Origin: Sphingomonas sp.
GTDB taxonomy: Bacteria > Pseudomonadota > Alphaproteobacteria > Sphingomonadales > Sphingomonadaceae
Assembly: GCF_023266535.1 (NCBI RefSeq)
Contig: NZ_JAHFPY010000020.1
Coordinates: forward strand, 1 to 34,183
Reading direction: 5' to 3'
Length of the DNA stretch: 34,183 bases
Under the pieces are notes generated by a model that saw only the letters and a list, made by a program, of their open reading frames with translations, did no database searches and had not been told where the DNA came from. Numbering within the stretch: the first letter of the stretch is position 1; every line of letters begins with the position of its first letter. Made by a program: the position numbers and the translations under genes. Positions 1-7,207 of this stretch are shown one piece after another.

Positions 1-384
1 GTCGACATAGGGCTGGCGCACGGTCGCTTCCGTACCGAGTACGCCGATCACCCTGCTCTTCGACAGTTCCGCGGCGGGTTTGATCGCAGGGACGGTACCG
101 ACCACCGGGATGTCGAGCGCGGCGCGGGCATGGTCGAGGGCGATGGTCGAGGCGGTGTTGCAGGCGATCACCACCAGGCGGGGATGGAACCGCTCGACCA
201 GCCGGCCGAGCAGGGCGGGAACCCGGGTGGCCAGTTCGGCCTCGGTCCGCTTGCCATAGGGAAAGCCGGCGCTGTCGGCGGCATAGACGATCGGCGCTGT
301 CGGCAGCAGCTGCCGCGTCGGGCCGAGCACGGAAAGGCCGCCGACGCCCGAATCAAAAAAGAGCAAGGGAGAATTGGGGTCCAT
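1..384 (-). CDS. murI: Glutamate racemase, N-terminal part (runs off the window)
   Basis: Converts L-glutamate to D-glutamate for peptidoglycan precursor synthesis in the cytoplasm. Reading the minus strand from the ATG at 384 gives 128 codons, open to the window edge. The start MDPNSPLLFFDSGVGGLSVL carries the family's DSGVGG loop with the catalytic-region Asp. FPYGKRTE follows, and then VVIACNTAST with the first catalytic Cys, and VVGTVPAIKPAA. The second catalytic Cys should lie in the C-terminal half, which is outside the window. The order and spacing of these motifs match MurI closely. The gene is transcribed away from plsY, and a palindromic repeat occupies the gap between them. The identification is secure; completeness cannot be judged. 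Confidence 0.95.
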   Translation of the reverse strand, partial: MDPNSPLLFFDSGVGGLSVLGPTRQLLPTAPIVYAADSAGFPYGKRTEAELATRVPALLGRLVERFHPRLVVIACNTASTIALDHARAALDIPVVGTVPAIKPAAELSKSRVIGVLGTEATVRQPYVD

Positions 385-390
385 TGATCC

Positions 391-464
391 TGTCATTGCG
401 AGGAACGTGGTGACGAAGCAATCCAGCGCCATATCTGGATTGCTTCGCTCCGCTCGCAATGACG
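391..464. repeat. Dispersed palindromic repeat (GTCATTGCGAG...CTCGCAATGAC type)
   Basis: The outer arms GTCATTGCGAG (392-402) and CTCGCAATGAC (453-463) are perfect reverse complements. The inner arms GAAGCAATCCAG (415-426) and CTGGATTGCTTC (435-446) are also perfect, around an 8-nt loop (427-434) and with an asymmetric internal bulge. I recognise this motif from memory as a widespread alphaproteobacterial intergenic repeat; translated, it yields the familiar spurious peptide VIASGAKQSR. It lies between the divergent murI and plsY starts and could fold in RNA from either strand. Confidence 0.8.
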
Positions 465-505
465 AACAAAGTTGCGTGCCCAGTTGCTTTTGCTACCGAT
501 AGGCC

Positions 506-1093
506 ATGGGGGCATCGACGATCCTTGCCTTGGTCACCGGCTATCTGCTCGGCTCGATCCCGTTCGGGCTGCTGCTGACCCGCTGGACCGGCAAGGGCGA
601 CATCCGCGAGATCGGATCGGGCAATATCGGTGCGACCAATGTGCTGCGGACCGGATCGAAGGGCCTGGCCGCAGCGACGCTGCTGCTCGACCTCGCCAAG
701 GGTGCGGCGGCGGTGATGATCGCCCAGCGGCTGTGGCCCGAAGCGGTCAACTTTGCCGCCGCAGGAGCGCTGCTCGGCCATCTCTATCCGGTGTGGCTGA
801 GGTTCAAGGGCGGCAAGGGCGTCGCCACGCTGCTCGGCATCCTGATCCCGCTCTTCTGGCAGGCGGCGCTGGTCTACGCGCTGCTGTGGTTCGGGCTGCT
901 GCTGTTCCTGCGCATCAGCTCGGTATCCGGGATGATTGCCGCCGCCAGTGCACCGGTCACCGCGGCGGTGCTCGACGAACAACAAATATTTCCCATGCTG
1001 CTCGGCTTCGCGTTGCTGGTCATCTGGCAACATCGTGAAAATGTCCGTCGCCTGGTGAAGGGCGAGGAGCCGCGCGTGGGCAAGAAGGATTGA
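506..1093 (+). CDS. plsY: Acyl-phosphate:glycerol-3-phosphate acyltransferase PlsY
   Basis: Inner-membrane enzyme that transfers an acyl group from acyl phosphate to the sn-1 position of glycerol-3-phosphate, the first step of phospholipid synthesis. The 195-residue product has the usual length. The family motifs are in order: GSIPFG (about 16-21), GSGNIGATNVLR (37-48, phosphate-binding region) and GHLYPVWLRFKGGKGVAT (91-108). Several hydrophobic helices follow (for example 112-136). The ATG at 506 puts the first motif at its normal distance from the N-terminus; the ribosome binding site is weak. The stop overlaps the start of dprA (TTGA at 1090-1093), which implies translational coupling. 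plsY-dprA-topA is a common bacterial gene order. Confidence 0.96.
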   Translation: MGASTILALVTGYLLGSIPFGLLLTRWTGKGDIREIGSGNIGATNVLRTGSKGLAAATLLLDLAKGAAAVMIAQRLWPEAVNFAAAGALLGHLYPVWLRFKGGKGVATLLGILIPLFWQAALVYALLWFGLLLFLRISSVSGMIAAASAPVTAAVLDEQQIFPMLLGFALLVIWQHRENVRRLVKGEEPRVGKKD

Positions 1094-2181
1094 GCGCGCC
1101 GGCCGACCTCATCGACCGGCTGCGACTGATCCGGACGGGTGGGATCGGGCCGATCGCCTATCGTCAGTTGCTGCTGCGGTTCGGGAGTGCGGAAGCGGCG
1201 CTGGCGGCGATTCCGGACCTGGCGCGGCGGGGCGGGGGCAGGACCCCGGCTGTCTTTCCGAAAGACAAGGCGGAGCGCGAGATCGACGCGGCCGAGAAGG
1301 CCGGGGCGCGCTATCTGGTGTTGGGCCAGGGCCTCTATCCGTCGGCATTGGCCATGCAGGAGGATGCGCCGCCGCTGCTGACCGCCAAGGGAAATCAGGC
1401 GTTGCTCGACCGGCCGATGGTGGCGATCGTCGGCGCGCGCAACGCCAGCGCCGCCGCCTGCCGCTATGCGCGCGGCCTAGCGCACGATTTGGGCGAAGAG
1501 GGAATTGCCGTCGTGTCGGGCCTGGCGCGGGGGATCGACAGCGCCGCGCATGACGGGTCGCTCGACAGCGGCACGATCGCGGTGATCGCCGGCGGGATCG
1601 ACGTCGCCTACCCGCCCGAAAATGCGGCGCGGCAGGCCGATATTGCGGCGCGCGGCCTGCTGATCGCCGAAATGCCGCCGGGAACCGAGCCGAGGGCGCG
1701 CCACTTCCCCTATCGCAACCGGATCATTGCCGGGCTGGCGGCGGGGACGGTGGTGATCGAGGCGCCGCCGCAGTCGGGTTCGCTGATCACGGCGCGGCTG
1801 GCGGCGGAAGCGGACCGCGAAGTGATGGCGGTGCCGGGATCGCCGCTCGACCCGCGCGCCCAGGGCTGCAACCAGCTGATCCGCGACGGCGCGACGCTGA
1901 TCCAGACCGCCGCCGACGTGATCGAGGCGATCAGCGGCCTCAACGGCAAGGTCGCCAGCCCGACGCGGCCGTTCGAGCCGCATGCGCCCCAGGCGGCCGA
2001 GGCCGAGCCGGACATCCGATTACGGGTCGAGGAACTGTTGGGCCACTCGCCGGTCCCGGTCGACGAAATCGTCCGGCTATCCGGCGCCGAGCCGGGCGCG
2101 GTGCAGCTGGTATTGCTCGAGCTGGACCTGGCCGGGAGGCTCGATCGCCATGCCGGCAACAAGGTGAGCTTGACGGCCTAG
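1090..2181 (+). CDS. dprA: DNA-processing protein DprA (Smf)
   Basis: Binds incoming single-stranded DNA and loads RecA during natural transformation. The product is 363 residues. There is an N-terminal helical/HhH-like region (about 5-50). A Rossmann-like DprA core follows with VAIVGARNAS (111-120), VVSGLARGIDSAAH (141-154), AVIAGGIDVAYPPEN (164-178) and the FPYRNRIIAGL/PPQSGSLITARLA stretch (207-238). A C-terminal winged-helix region (about 308-360) is typical of proteobacterial DprA. The TTG start at 1090 overlaps the plsY stop. comM, another transformation-associated gene, lies at 29.6 kb, so the host may be transformable; that is inference. Confidence 0.95.
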   Translation: MSAPADLIDRLRLIRTGGIGPIAYRQLLLRFGSAEAALAAIPDLARRGGGRTPAVFPKDKAEREIDAAEKAGARYLVLGQGLYPSALAMQEDAPPLLTAKGNQALLDRPMVAIVGARNASAAACRYARGLAHDLGEEGIAVVSGLARGIDSAAHDGSLDSGTIAVIAGGIDVAYPPENAARQADIAARGLLIAEMPPGTEPRARHFPYRNRIIAGLAAGTVVIEAPPQSGSLITARLAAEADREVMAVPGSPLDPRAQGCNQLIRDGATLIQTAADVIEAISGLNGKVASPTRPFEPHAPQAAEAEPDIRLRVEELLGHSPVPVDEIVRLSGAEPGAVQLVLLELDLAGRLDRHAGNKVSLTA

Positions 2182-2228
2182 ATTCTCCGGCCCGACAATC
2201 GCGCGTACATACGTAAAGGGGTCACCCG

Positions 2229-4715
2229 TTGAAGCTTGTCGTCGTCGAATCGCCCGCCAAGGCGAAAACCATCGAGAAATATCTGGGGCCGGGCCACAAG
2301 GTGCTGGCCAGCTATGGCCATGTCCGCGACTTGCCGGCCAAGGATGGGTCGGTGCGGCCCGACGAGGGCTTCGCCATGGATTGGGAAAGCTATCCCGACA
2401 AGGCCAGGCAATTGAAAGCCATTACCGACGCGGCCAAGGACGCCGATGCGCTGATTCTCGCCACCGACCCGGATCGAGAGGGGGAGGCGATCAGCTGGCA
2501 CGTCCAGGAAGTGCTGAGGAAGAAGAAGGCGCTCCCGGCCAAGGTCGAGCGCGTCACCTTCAACGCCATCACCAAGAGCGCGGTAACCGAGGCGATGGCC
2601 CATCCGCGCGGGCTCGATGAGGATCTGATCGACGCCTACAAGGCGCGGCGCGCGCTCGACTATCTGGTCGGATTTACGCTGTCGCCGATCCTGTGGCGTA
2701 AGCTGCCCGGCGCCAAGTCGGCCGGGCGGGTACAGTCGGTTGCCTTGCGGCTGATCGTCGACCGCGAACGCGAGATCGAGATCTTCAAGGCCCAGGAATA
2801 TTGGCAGGTTTCCGCCAACTTCGAGGCCGACGGGACGCCGTTCACGGCGCGGCTGGTAGGGCTCGACGGGCAGAAGATCGACCGGCTGACGATTGGCGAC
2901 AAGGGCTCGGCCGATGCGGCGAAGAAAGTGGTCGAGGACGGGCGGTTCACGGTCGCCTCGGTCGAGACCAAGCCGCTGTCGAAGAACCCGCCGCCGCCCT
3001 TCACCACCTCGACCCTGCAGCAGGAAGCGGCGCGCAAGCTGGGCTTTGCCGCCAGCCACACGATGCGGCTCGCCCAGTCGCTCTACGAGGATGGCCTGAT
3101 CACCTACATGCGGACCGACGGCGTGCAGATGGCGGGCGAGGCGATCAGCGCCGCGCGCCGCGCCGTCGCCGACCGCTATGACGCCGGTTATCTGCCCGAC
3201 AAGCCGCGGCACTACACCAGCAAGGCCAAGAATGCGCAGGAAGCGCATGAAGCGATCCGCCCGACCGATTTTTCGAAGGATCATGCCGCGAGCGGTGACC
3301 ATGGCCGGCTCTACAGCCTGATCTTCAACCGCGCGCTGGCCAGCCAGATGGCGTCGGCGCGGCTCGAGCGGACCACGGTCGAGCTGACCGATGGGGCCGG
3401 GCGGGCGACGCTGCGCGCGACCGGGCAGGTGACACTCTTCCCCGGCTTCATGGCGCTGTATGACGAGGGCCGCGACGATCCCCAGGACGAAGAAGGCGCG
3501 CGGATGCCGCAGCTGCGGAGCGGCGATGCGCCGGTCAAGACCGGGGTCGAAGCGGTGCAAAGCTTCACCCAGCCGCCGCCGCGCTATTCGGAAGCAAGCC
3601 TGGTCAAGCGGCTGGAGGAGCTCGGCATCGGCCGTCCGTCGACCTATGCCGCGACGCTGCAGACGCTGAAGGACCGCGAATATGTCCGGCTCGACAAGGC
3701 GCGCTTCATTCCCGAGGAGAGCGGGAGGCTGGTCACGGCCTTCCTCGAACGCTTCTTCGAGCGTTATGTCAGCTTCGATTACACCGCCGAGCTGGAAGAA
3801 GAGCTGGACGATGTCTCCGGCGGCCGGCTCGACTGGCTGAAGCTGCTCGACGACTTCTGGCGCGACTTCAAGCCCAAGGCGGGCGAGGTGATGGACCAGA
3901 AGCCGTCGGACGTCACGGCGGCGCTCGACGATTTCCTGTCACCCTGGCTGTTCCCCGACAAGGGCGACGGCTCGGACCCGCGCCTTTGCCCCTTGTGCGG
4001 CACAGGCCATCTGGGCCTGCGCGGCGGGCGTTACGGTGCCTTCGTCGCCTGCTCAAACTATCCCGATTGCAAATATACGCGGCGGTTCGGGCAGGGCGAG
4101 GAAGCGGCCAGCGAAGGCCCTGCCGAGATCGGTAACGGCATCGTGCTGAAGAGCGGGCGGTTCGGGCCTTATCTGGAGCGTGACGGGGCGCGCGCCTCGC
4201 TGCCCAAGGATGTGCCGCAGGACGGACTGACCCTGGAGATGGCGGAGAAATTGCTGTCGCTGCCGCGCGAGATCGGGCCGCACCCCGAGACCGGCAAGCC
4301 GATCACTGCTTCGATCGGCCGCTATGGCCCGTACCTCGCCCACGACGGCAAATATGCCAAGCTGGGCTCGACCGCCGAGGTGTTCGACACCGGCATGAAC
4401 GCGGCGGTGGTCAAGCTGGCCGAAGCGGCCGCAGGCGCGGGCCGCAAAAATGGCGGCTCGCGCGAGCCGATTGCGGCACTCGGACAACACCCGGAAAGCG
4501 GTAAGGACATCAAGGTGATGGAAGGCCGCTTCGGTCCCTATGTCAGCGACGGGGCGACCCACGCCACGCTGCCCAAGAGCGCCGATCCCAAGGCAGTGAC
4601 GCTGGACGAGGCGGTCGCCCTGATCGACGCCAAGGCCGCCAAGGGGCCGTCGAAGGGTCGCCGATCCTCCCCGAAACGGGGAGGTGGCAGCCGAAGGACG
4701 AAGTCTAAGGGCTGA
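2229..4715 (+). CDS. topA: DNA topoisomerase I
   Basis: Type IA topoisomerase that relaxes negative supercoils by transient single-strand cleavage. The 828-residue product opens with the Toprim domain (LVVVESPAKAKTIEKYLG; acidic DTDPDREGEAI-like triad). The central domain follows with the catalytic tyrosine in YEDGLITYMRTDG (Tyr about 293) and KSAGRVQSVALR. A Cys4 zinc ribbon CPLCGTGHLG...CSNYPDCKYTRR lies near residue 585-620. Repeated C-terminal GRYGPYLAHDGKYAKL-type modules come after it. The start is TTG at 2229 with AAAGGGG a few bases upstream. The last 18 or so residues and the stop codon are encoded by a palindromic element (from 4664), which probably replaced the original basic tail. 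Confidence 0.97.
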   Translation: MKLVVVESPAKAKTIEKYLGPGHKVLASYGHVRDLPAKDGSVRPDEGFAMDWESYPDKARQLKAITDAAKDADALILATDPDREGEAISWHVQEVLRKKKALPAKVERVTFNAITKSAVTEAMAHPRGLDEDLIDAYKARRALDYLVGFTLSPILWRKLPGAKSAGRVQSVALRLIVDREREIEIFKAQEYWQVSANFEADGTPFTARLVGLDGQKIDRLTIGDKGSADAAKKVVEDGRFTVASVETKPLSKNPPPPFTTSTLQQEAARKLGFAASHTMRLAQSLYEDGLITYMRTDGVQMAGEAISAARRAVADRYDAGYLPDKPRHYTSKAKNAQEAHEAIRPTDFSKDHAASGDHGRLYSLIFNRALASQMASARLERTTVELTDGAGRATLRATGQVTLFPGFMALYDEGRDDPQDEEGARMPQLRSGDAPVKTGVEAVQSFTQPPPRYSEASLVKRLEELGIGRPSTYAATLQTLKDREYVRLDKARFIPEESGRLVTAFLERFFERYVSFDYTAELEEELDDVSGGRLDWLKLLDDFWRDFKPKAGEVMDQKPSDVTAALDDFLSPWLFPDKGDGSDPRLCPLCGTGHLGLRGGRYGAFVACSNYPDCKYTRRFGQGEEAASEGPAEIGNGIVLKSGRFGPYLERDGARASLPKDVPQDGLTLEMAEKLLSLPREIGPHPETGKPITASIGRYGPYLAHDGKYAKLGSTAEVFDTGMNAAVVKLAEAAAGAGRKNGGSREPIAALGQHPESGKDIKVMEGRFGPYVSDGATHATLPKSADPKAVTLDEAVALIDAKAAKGPSKGRRSSPKRGGGSRRTKSKG

Positions 4716-4724
4716 CGGAGGGGC
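4664..4724 (+). repeat. Palindromic element A, overlapping the topA 3' end
   Basis: CCTCCCCG (4666-4673) and CGGGGAGG (4677-4684) form a perfect 8-bp stem with an AAA loop. TGGCAGCC follows, and then GGGCTGACGGAGGGGC, a signature I recognise from memory as a dispersed alphaproteobacterial repeat. The element encodes the topA C-terminus SPKRGGGSRRTKSKG and supplies its TGA stop at 4713-4715. It is related to, and inverted relative to, element B at 4744-4801. Confidence 0.75.
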
Positions 4725-4801
4725 GTATCCAATCGGCTCAACCGCCCCTCCACCATTATTCGCTTCGCTCCAATGGTCCCCCTCCCGGTACCGGGGAGGA
4801 C
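4717..4801. terminator. Composite inverted structure between convergent topA and thiF-like genes (includes element B)
   Basis: GGAGGGGCG (4717-4725) and CGCCCCTCC (4743-4751) are perfect 9-nt complements bridging elements A and B. Element B (4744-4801) contains its own hairpins: CCATT/AATGG, and CCTCCCGG opposite CCGGGGAGG. It ends at the TAG stop of the minus-strand gene. Lying exactly between two convergent stops, it is a plausible bidirectional terminator, although it lacks a T-run. Confidence 0.55.
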
Positions 4802-5541
4802 TAGCCGCAGGCCTTGCAGGCCGGGTCCGCGGCGATGTGGATTTGGCGCCATTTGAGGCTCAGCCCGTCGAACAAATGCAGGGTTGCGGCGGCGTCGGGG
4901 GTAATGCCGGTGACCGCGCGGATCGCCAGCAGCGCGGCGAAATTGCCGACGGTGCCGGTCAGCGCGCCGAGCACGCCCAGTTCGGCGCAGGTATCGCAGT
5001 CATCGGCATCGAACGCATCGCCGACGAAGCAGCGATAGCAGGGTTTTGAGCGGAACAGCGCAACCTGGCCCTGGAATTGCTGGGCGGCGGCCGAAATCAG
5101 CGGGATGCCCAGCCGTACAGCTGCGTCGCTGACGACCAGCCGGGTCGCGAAATTGTCAGTACCGTCGATGATCAGATCGTGGCCCGACAAGATGGCGTCG
5201 ACATTGTCGGCCTCGATCCGGTCGGGAACCGTGCGGCATTCGACATGGGGATTGCGCTTGCCGATATACCTCGCCGCGAGATCGGCCTTGCGCTCGCCGA
5301 CCTGATTGGCGGCGTAGAGCGGCTGACGCTGCAGGTTCGACAGTTCGACCCGGTCGTCGTCGATGACCGTTAAATGACCGACGCCCGCGCCGGTCAGGGC
5401 CGGGATCGCGCCCGAGCCGATGCCGCCGGCGCCGACAATGGCGATTTTCGCATCCTTCAGCCGTTGCTGTCCCGCGCCGCCGATCTGGGGAAGGACGATG
5501 TGCCGCGCGTAGCGGTCGAGCTCTTCGTCAGAGAGAGCCAT
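4801..5541 (-). CDS. ThiF/MoeB/HesA-family adenylyltransferase (E1-like)
   Basis: Expected to adenylate the C-terminal glycine of a ubiquitin-like sulfur carrier (MoaD or ThiS type) for molybdopterin, thiamine or thiolation pathways. The 246-residue product starts [19 protein letters not shown], the classic family opening. It has the ATP loop [21 protein letters not shown] (about 33-53), [13 protein letters not shown] with the conserved Asp, Asn and Arg, and [10 protein letters not shown] conserved Cys region [15 protein letters not shown] (Cys about 185) follows. Two zinc CxxC pairs are present: CYRC (168-171) and CKAC (242-245). The ORF is open upstream, but the ATG at 5541 fits the family and overlaps dut by 14 nt. 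No carrier-protein gene is adjacent, so MoeB versus ThiF cannot be decided. Confidence 0.9.
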   Translation of the reverse strand: MALSDEELDRYARHIVLPQIGGAGQQRLKDAKIAIVGAGGIGSGAIPALTGAGVGHLTVIDDDRVELSNLQRQPLYAANQVGERKADLAARYIGKRNPHVECRTVPDRIEADNVDAILSGHDLIIDGTDNFATRLVVSDAAVRLGIPLISAAAQQFQGQVALFRSKPCYRCFVGDAFDADDCDTCAELGVLGALTGTVGNFAALLAIRAVTGITPDAAATLHLFDGLSLKWRQIHIAADPACKACG

Positions 5542-5980
5542 GGCCGCCGGTCGAGCCAAACCCGCCCGCGCCGCGCGCGGTTTCGCACAGCTCTTCAACC
5601 TCGTCCCAAATGGCTTGCGTGACGGCGGCGGGAACCAGCTGGGCGATGCGCTCGCCGCGCCGGATCGGGAAGGGCTCGCCACCATGGTTGATCATGATGA
5701 CCTTGAGTTCACCGCGATAGTCGCTGTCGATCGTGCCCGGCGTGTTGGGGACAGTGATGCCATGCTTCAGCGCCAGGCCCGAGCGCGGGCGGACCTGGAT
5801 TTCATAGCCTTCGGGAATGGCCAGTTTGAAGCCGGTCGCAACCGCGTGCCGCTGGCCGGGCATGAGGTCGAGATCCTCCGCCGCGACCACATCCATCCCG
5901 GCGGCGCCATGGGTAGCGTAGCTGGGCAGGGGCAGGCCTTCGCCATGGGGCAGGCGGGTCAGGCGGATGCTTATGGTCAC
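5528..5980 (-). CDS. dut: Deoxyuridine 5'-triphosphate nucleotidohydrolase (dUTPase)
   Basis: Hydrolyses dUTP to dUMP and pyrophosphate, which keeps uracil out of DNA and supplies dTMP synthesis. The 150-residue product has all five trimeric dUTPase motifs in order: AAGMD (26-30), RPRSGLA (64-70), [12 protein letters not shown] (79-90), RRGERIAQL (107-115) and the C-terminal [10 protein letters not shown] (136-145). The GTG start at 5980 overlaps the coaBC stop in a GTGA quartet and gives the normal length; the longer upstream reading frame runs into coaBC. coaBC-dut adjacency is conserved in many proteobacteria. Confidence 0.97.
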   Translation of the reverse strand: MTISIRLTRLPHGEGLPLPSYATHGAAGMDVVAAEDLDLMPGQRHAVATGFKLAIPEGYEIQVRPRSGLALKHGITVPNTPGTIDSDYRGELKVIMINHGGEPFPIRRGERIAQLVPAAVTQAIWDEVEELCETARGAGGFGSTGGHGSL

Positions 5981-7191
5981 TCCAGTTCCTCGGCAATGCG
6001 GCTGATCAGATGGCGGGCTACGTCTTCCTTGGCCGCTTCGGGCCAATCCTCGACACCGTCCTTGGTGACAAGATGGATGCGGTTGTGGCTGCCGCCCATG
6101 ACATCACCGGAAACGTCGTTGGCGACGATCCAGTCGGCCTTCTTCGATGCCAACTTGCCCTTGGCATTGGCGACGACGTCGTTGGTTTCCGCCGCAAAGC
6201 CGATCAGCAAAGTCGGGCGGTCGGGGCGCTCGCCGAGCATGGCGAGAATGTCGGGATTGGGCGCGAATTTGAGCAAAGGCGGGCCGTCGGATTTCTTGAG
6301 CTTGGAGGTCGCCGCCTTGACCCGCCAGTCGGCGACGGCCGCAACCAGGATCGCCACATCGGCAGGCAATGCTTCGGCAACTGCGTCGGCCATTTGCTGG
6401 GCAGTCTCGACGTCGACCCGGCAGGCTCCGCCGGGGGTCGGCAGCGACACCGGCCCGGCCACCAGGGTTACGCGCGCCCCAGCCTGGGCGGCGGCGGCGG
6501 CAATGGCGAAACCCTGCTTGCCCGACGAGCGGTTGGCGATGACGCGGACCGGATCGATCGGCTCGTGGGTGGGACCGGCGGTAACCAAGACGTGCTTGCC
6601 AGCCAACGGCCCCTCCACCACGTCGCTTTGCGCCGTGGTCCCCCTCCCCGAGACGAGCTCGGGGAGGATTTTTTCCAGCCGCTGATAAATATCGGCCGGT
6701 TCCGGCAGCCGCCCAGGGCCATATTCGCCGCAGGCCATCGGCCCCTCGTCGGGCTCCAGCACCGTGATCCCGTCGGCCTTCAATTGCGCGATGTTCCGCT
6801 GGGTCGCTGCATGCTGCCACATGCGGACGTTCATCGCCGGGGCGATCACCACCGGCTTGTCGGTCGCCAGTAGCAGGGTGGTGGCAAGGTCATTGGCTTC
6901 GCCCGCCGCCATCCGGGCGATGAGGTCGGCCGTCGCCGGCGCCACGACCACCAGATCGGCGGCGCGGGACAGCTGGATGTGGCCCATCTCCGCCTCGTCC
7001 TTCAAATCCCACAGCGAAGTGTAGACCGGGCTTTCGGCCAGCGCGGCGAGGCTCATCGGCGTGACGAAGTGCGAGCCGCCCTCGGTCAGCACCGGCGTTA
7101 CCTCATGCCCTTCCTTGCGGAATTGGCGGATCAGCTCGGCCGCCTTGTAGGCGGCGATGCCGCCGCCGACGATGAGAAGGATACGGCTCAT
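5977..7191 (-). CDS. coaBC: Bifunctional phosphopantothenoylcysteine decarboxylase/synthetase CoaBC
   Basis: Two consecutive CoA-pathway steps: 4'-phosphopantothenate plus Cys (CTP-dependent, CoaB), then FMN-dependent decarboxylation (CoaC). The product is 404 residues from the ATG at 7191 ([20 protein letters not shown]). The CoaC half has [21 protein letters not shown] with the catalytic His (71), PAMNVRMW (118-125) and [12 protein letters not shown] with the active-site Cys (154). The CoaB half begins at about 198 with [33 protein letters not shown] and [10 protein letters not shown]. Residues 174-195, the linker, are encoded by a palindromic element in the DNA (6609-6672). The enzyme should stay functional because the insert falls between domains. 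The stop overlaps dut. Confidence 0.96.
   Translation of the reverse strand: MSRILLIVGGGIAAYKAAELIRQFRKEGHEVTPVLTEGGSHFVTPMSLAALAESPVYTSLWDLKDEAEMGHIQLSRAADLVVVAPATADLIARMAAGEANDLATTLLLATDKPVVIAPAMNVRMWQHAATQRNIAQLKADGITVLEPDEGPMACGEYGPGRLPEPADIYQRLEKILPELVSGRGTTAQSDVVEGPLAGKHVLVTAGPTHEPIDPVRVIANRSSGKQGFAIAAAAAQAGARVTLVAGPVSLPTPGGACRVDVETAQQMADAVAEALPADVAILVAAVADWRVKAATSKLKKSDGPPLLKFAPNPDILAMLGERPDRPTLLIGFAAETNDVVANAKGKLASKKADWIVANDVSGDVMGGSHNRIHLVTKDGVEDWPEAAKEDVARHLISRIAEELE
6609..6672. repeat. Palindromic element inside the coaBC linker (same family as element B)
   Basis: The plus strand reads GCCCCTCCACCA, then a CCAC/GTGG hairpin, then GTCCCCCTCCCCGAG and CTCGGGGAGGA. The arms CCTCCCCGAG (6643-6652) and CTCGGGGAGG (6658-6667) are perfect complements. 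The layout is the same as the element at 4744-4801. It keeps the coaBC frame open and is read as the interdomain linker. Confidence 0.75.
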
Positions 7192-7207
7192 GCGGTGGAT
7201 ATGGGCT

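Noticed and set aside
353..1033. Long minus-strand ORF antisense to plsY, ending in VIASGAKQSR
   Set aside because: It is antisense to a certain gene, is Gln/Arg-rich, and its tail is the known spurious translation of a palindromic repeat.
2178..3560. 460-codon minus ORF antisense to topA
   Set aside because: A high-GC shadow of topA with no recognisable domain or ribosome binding site.
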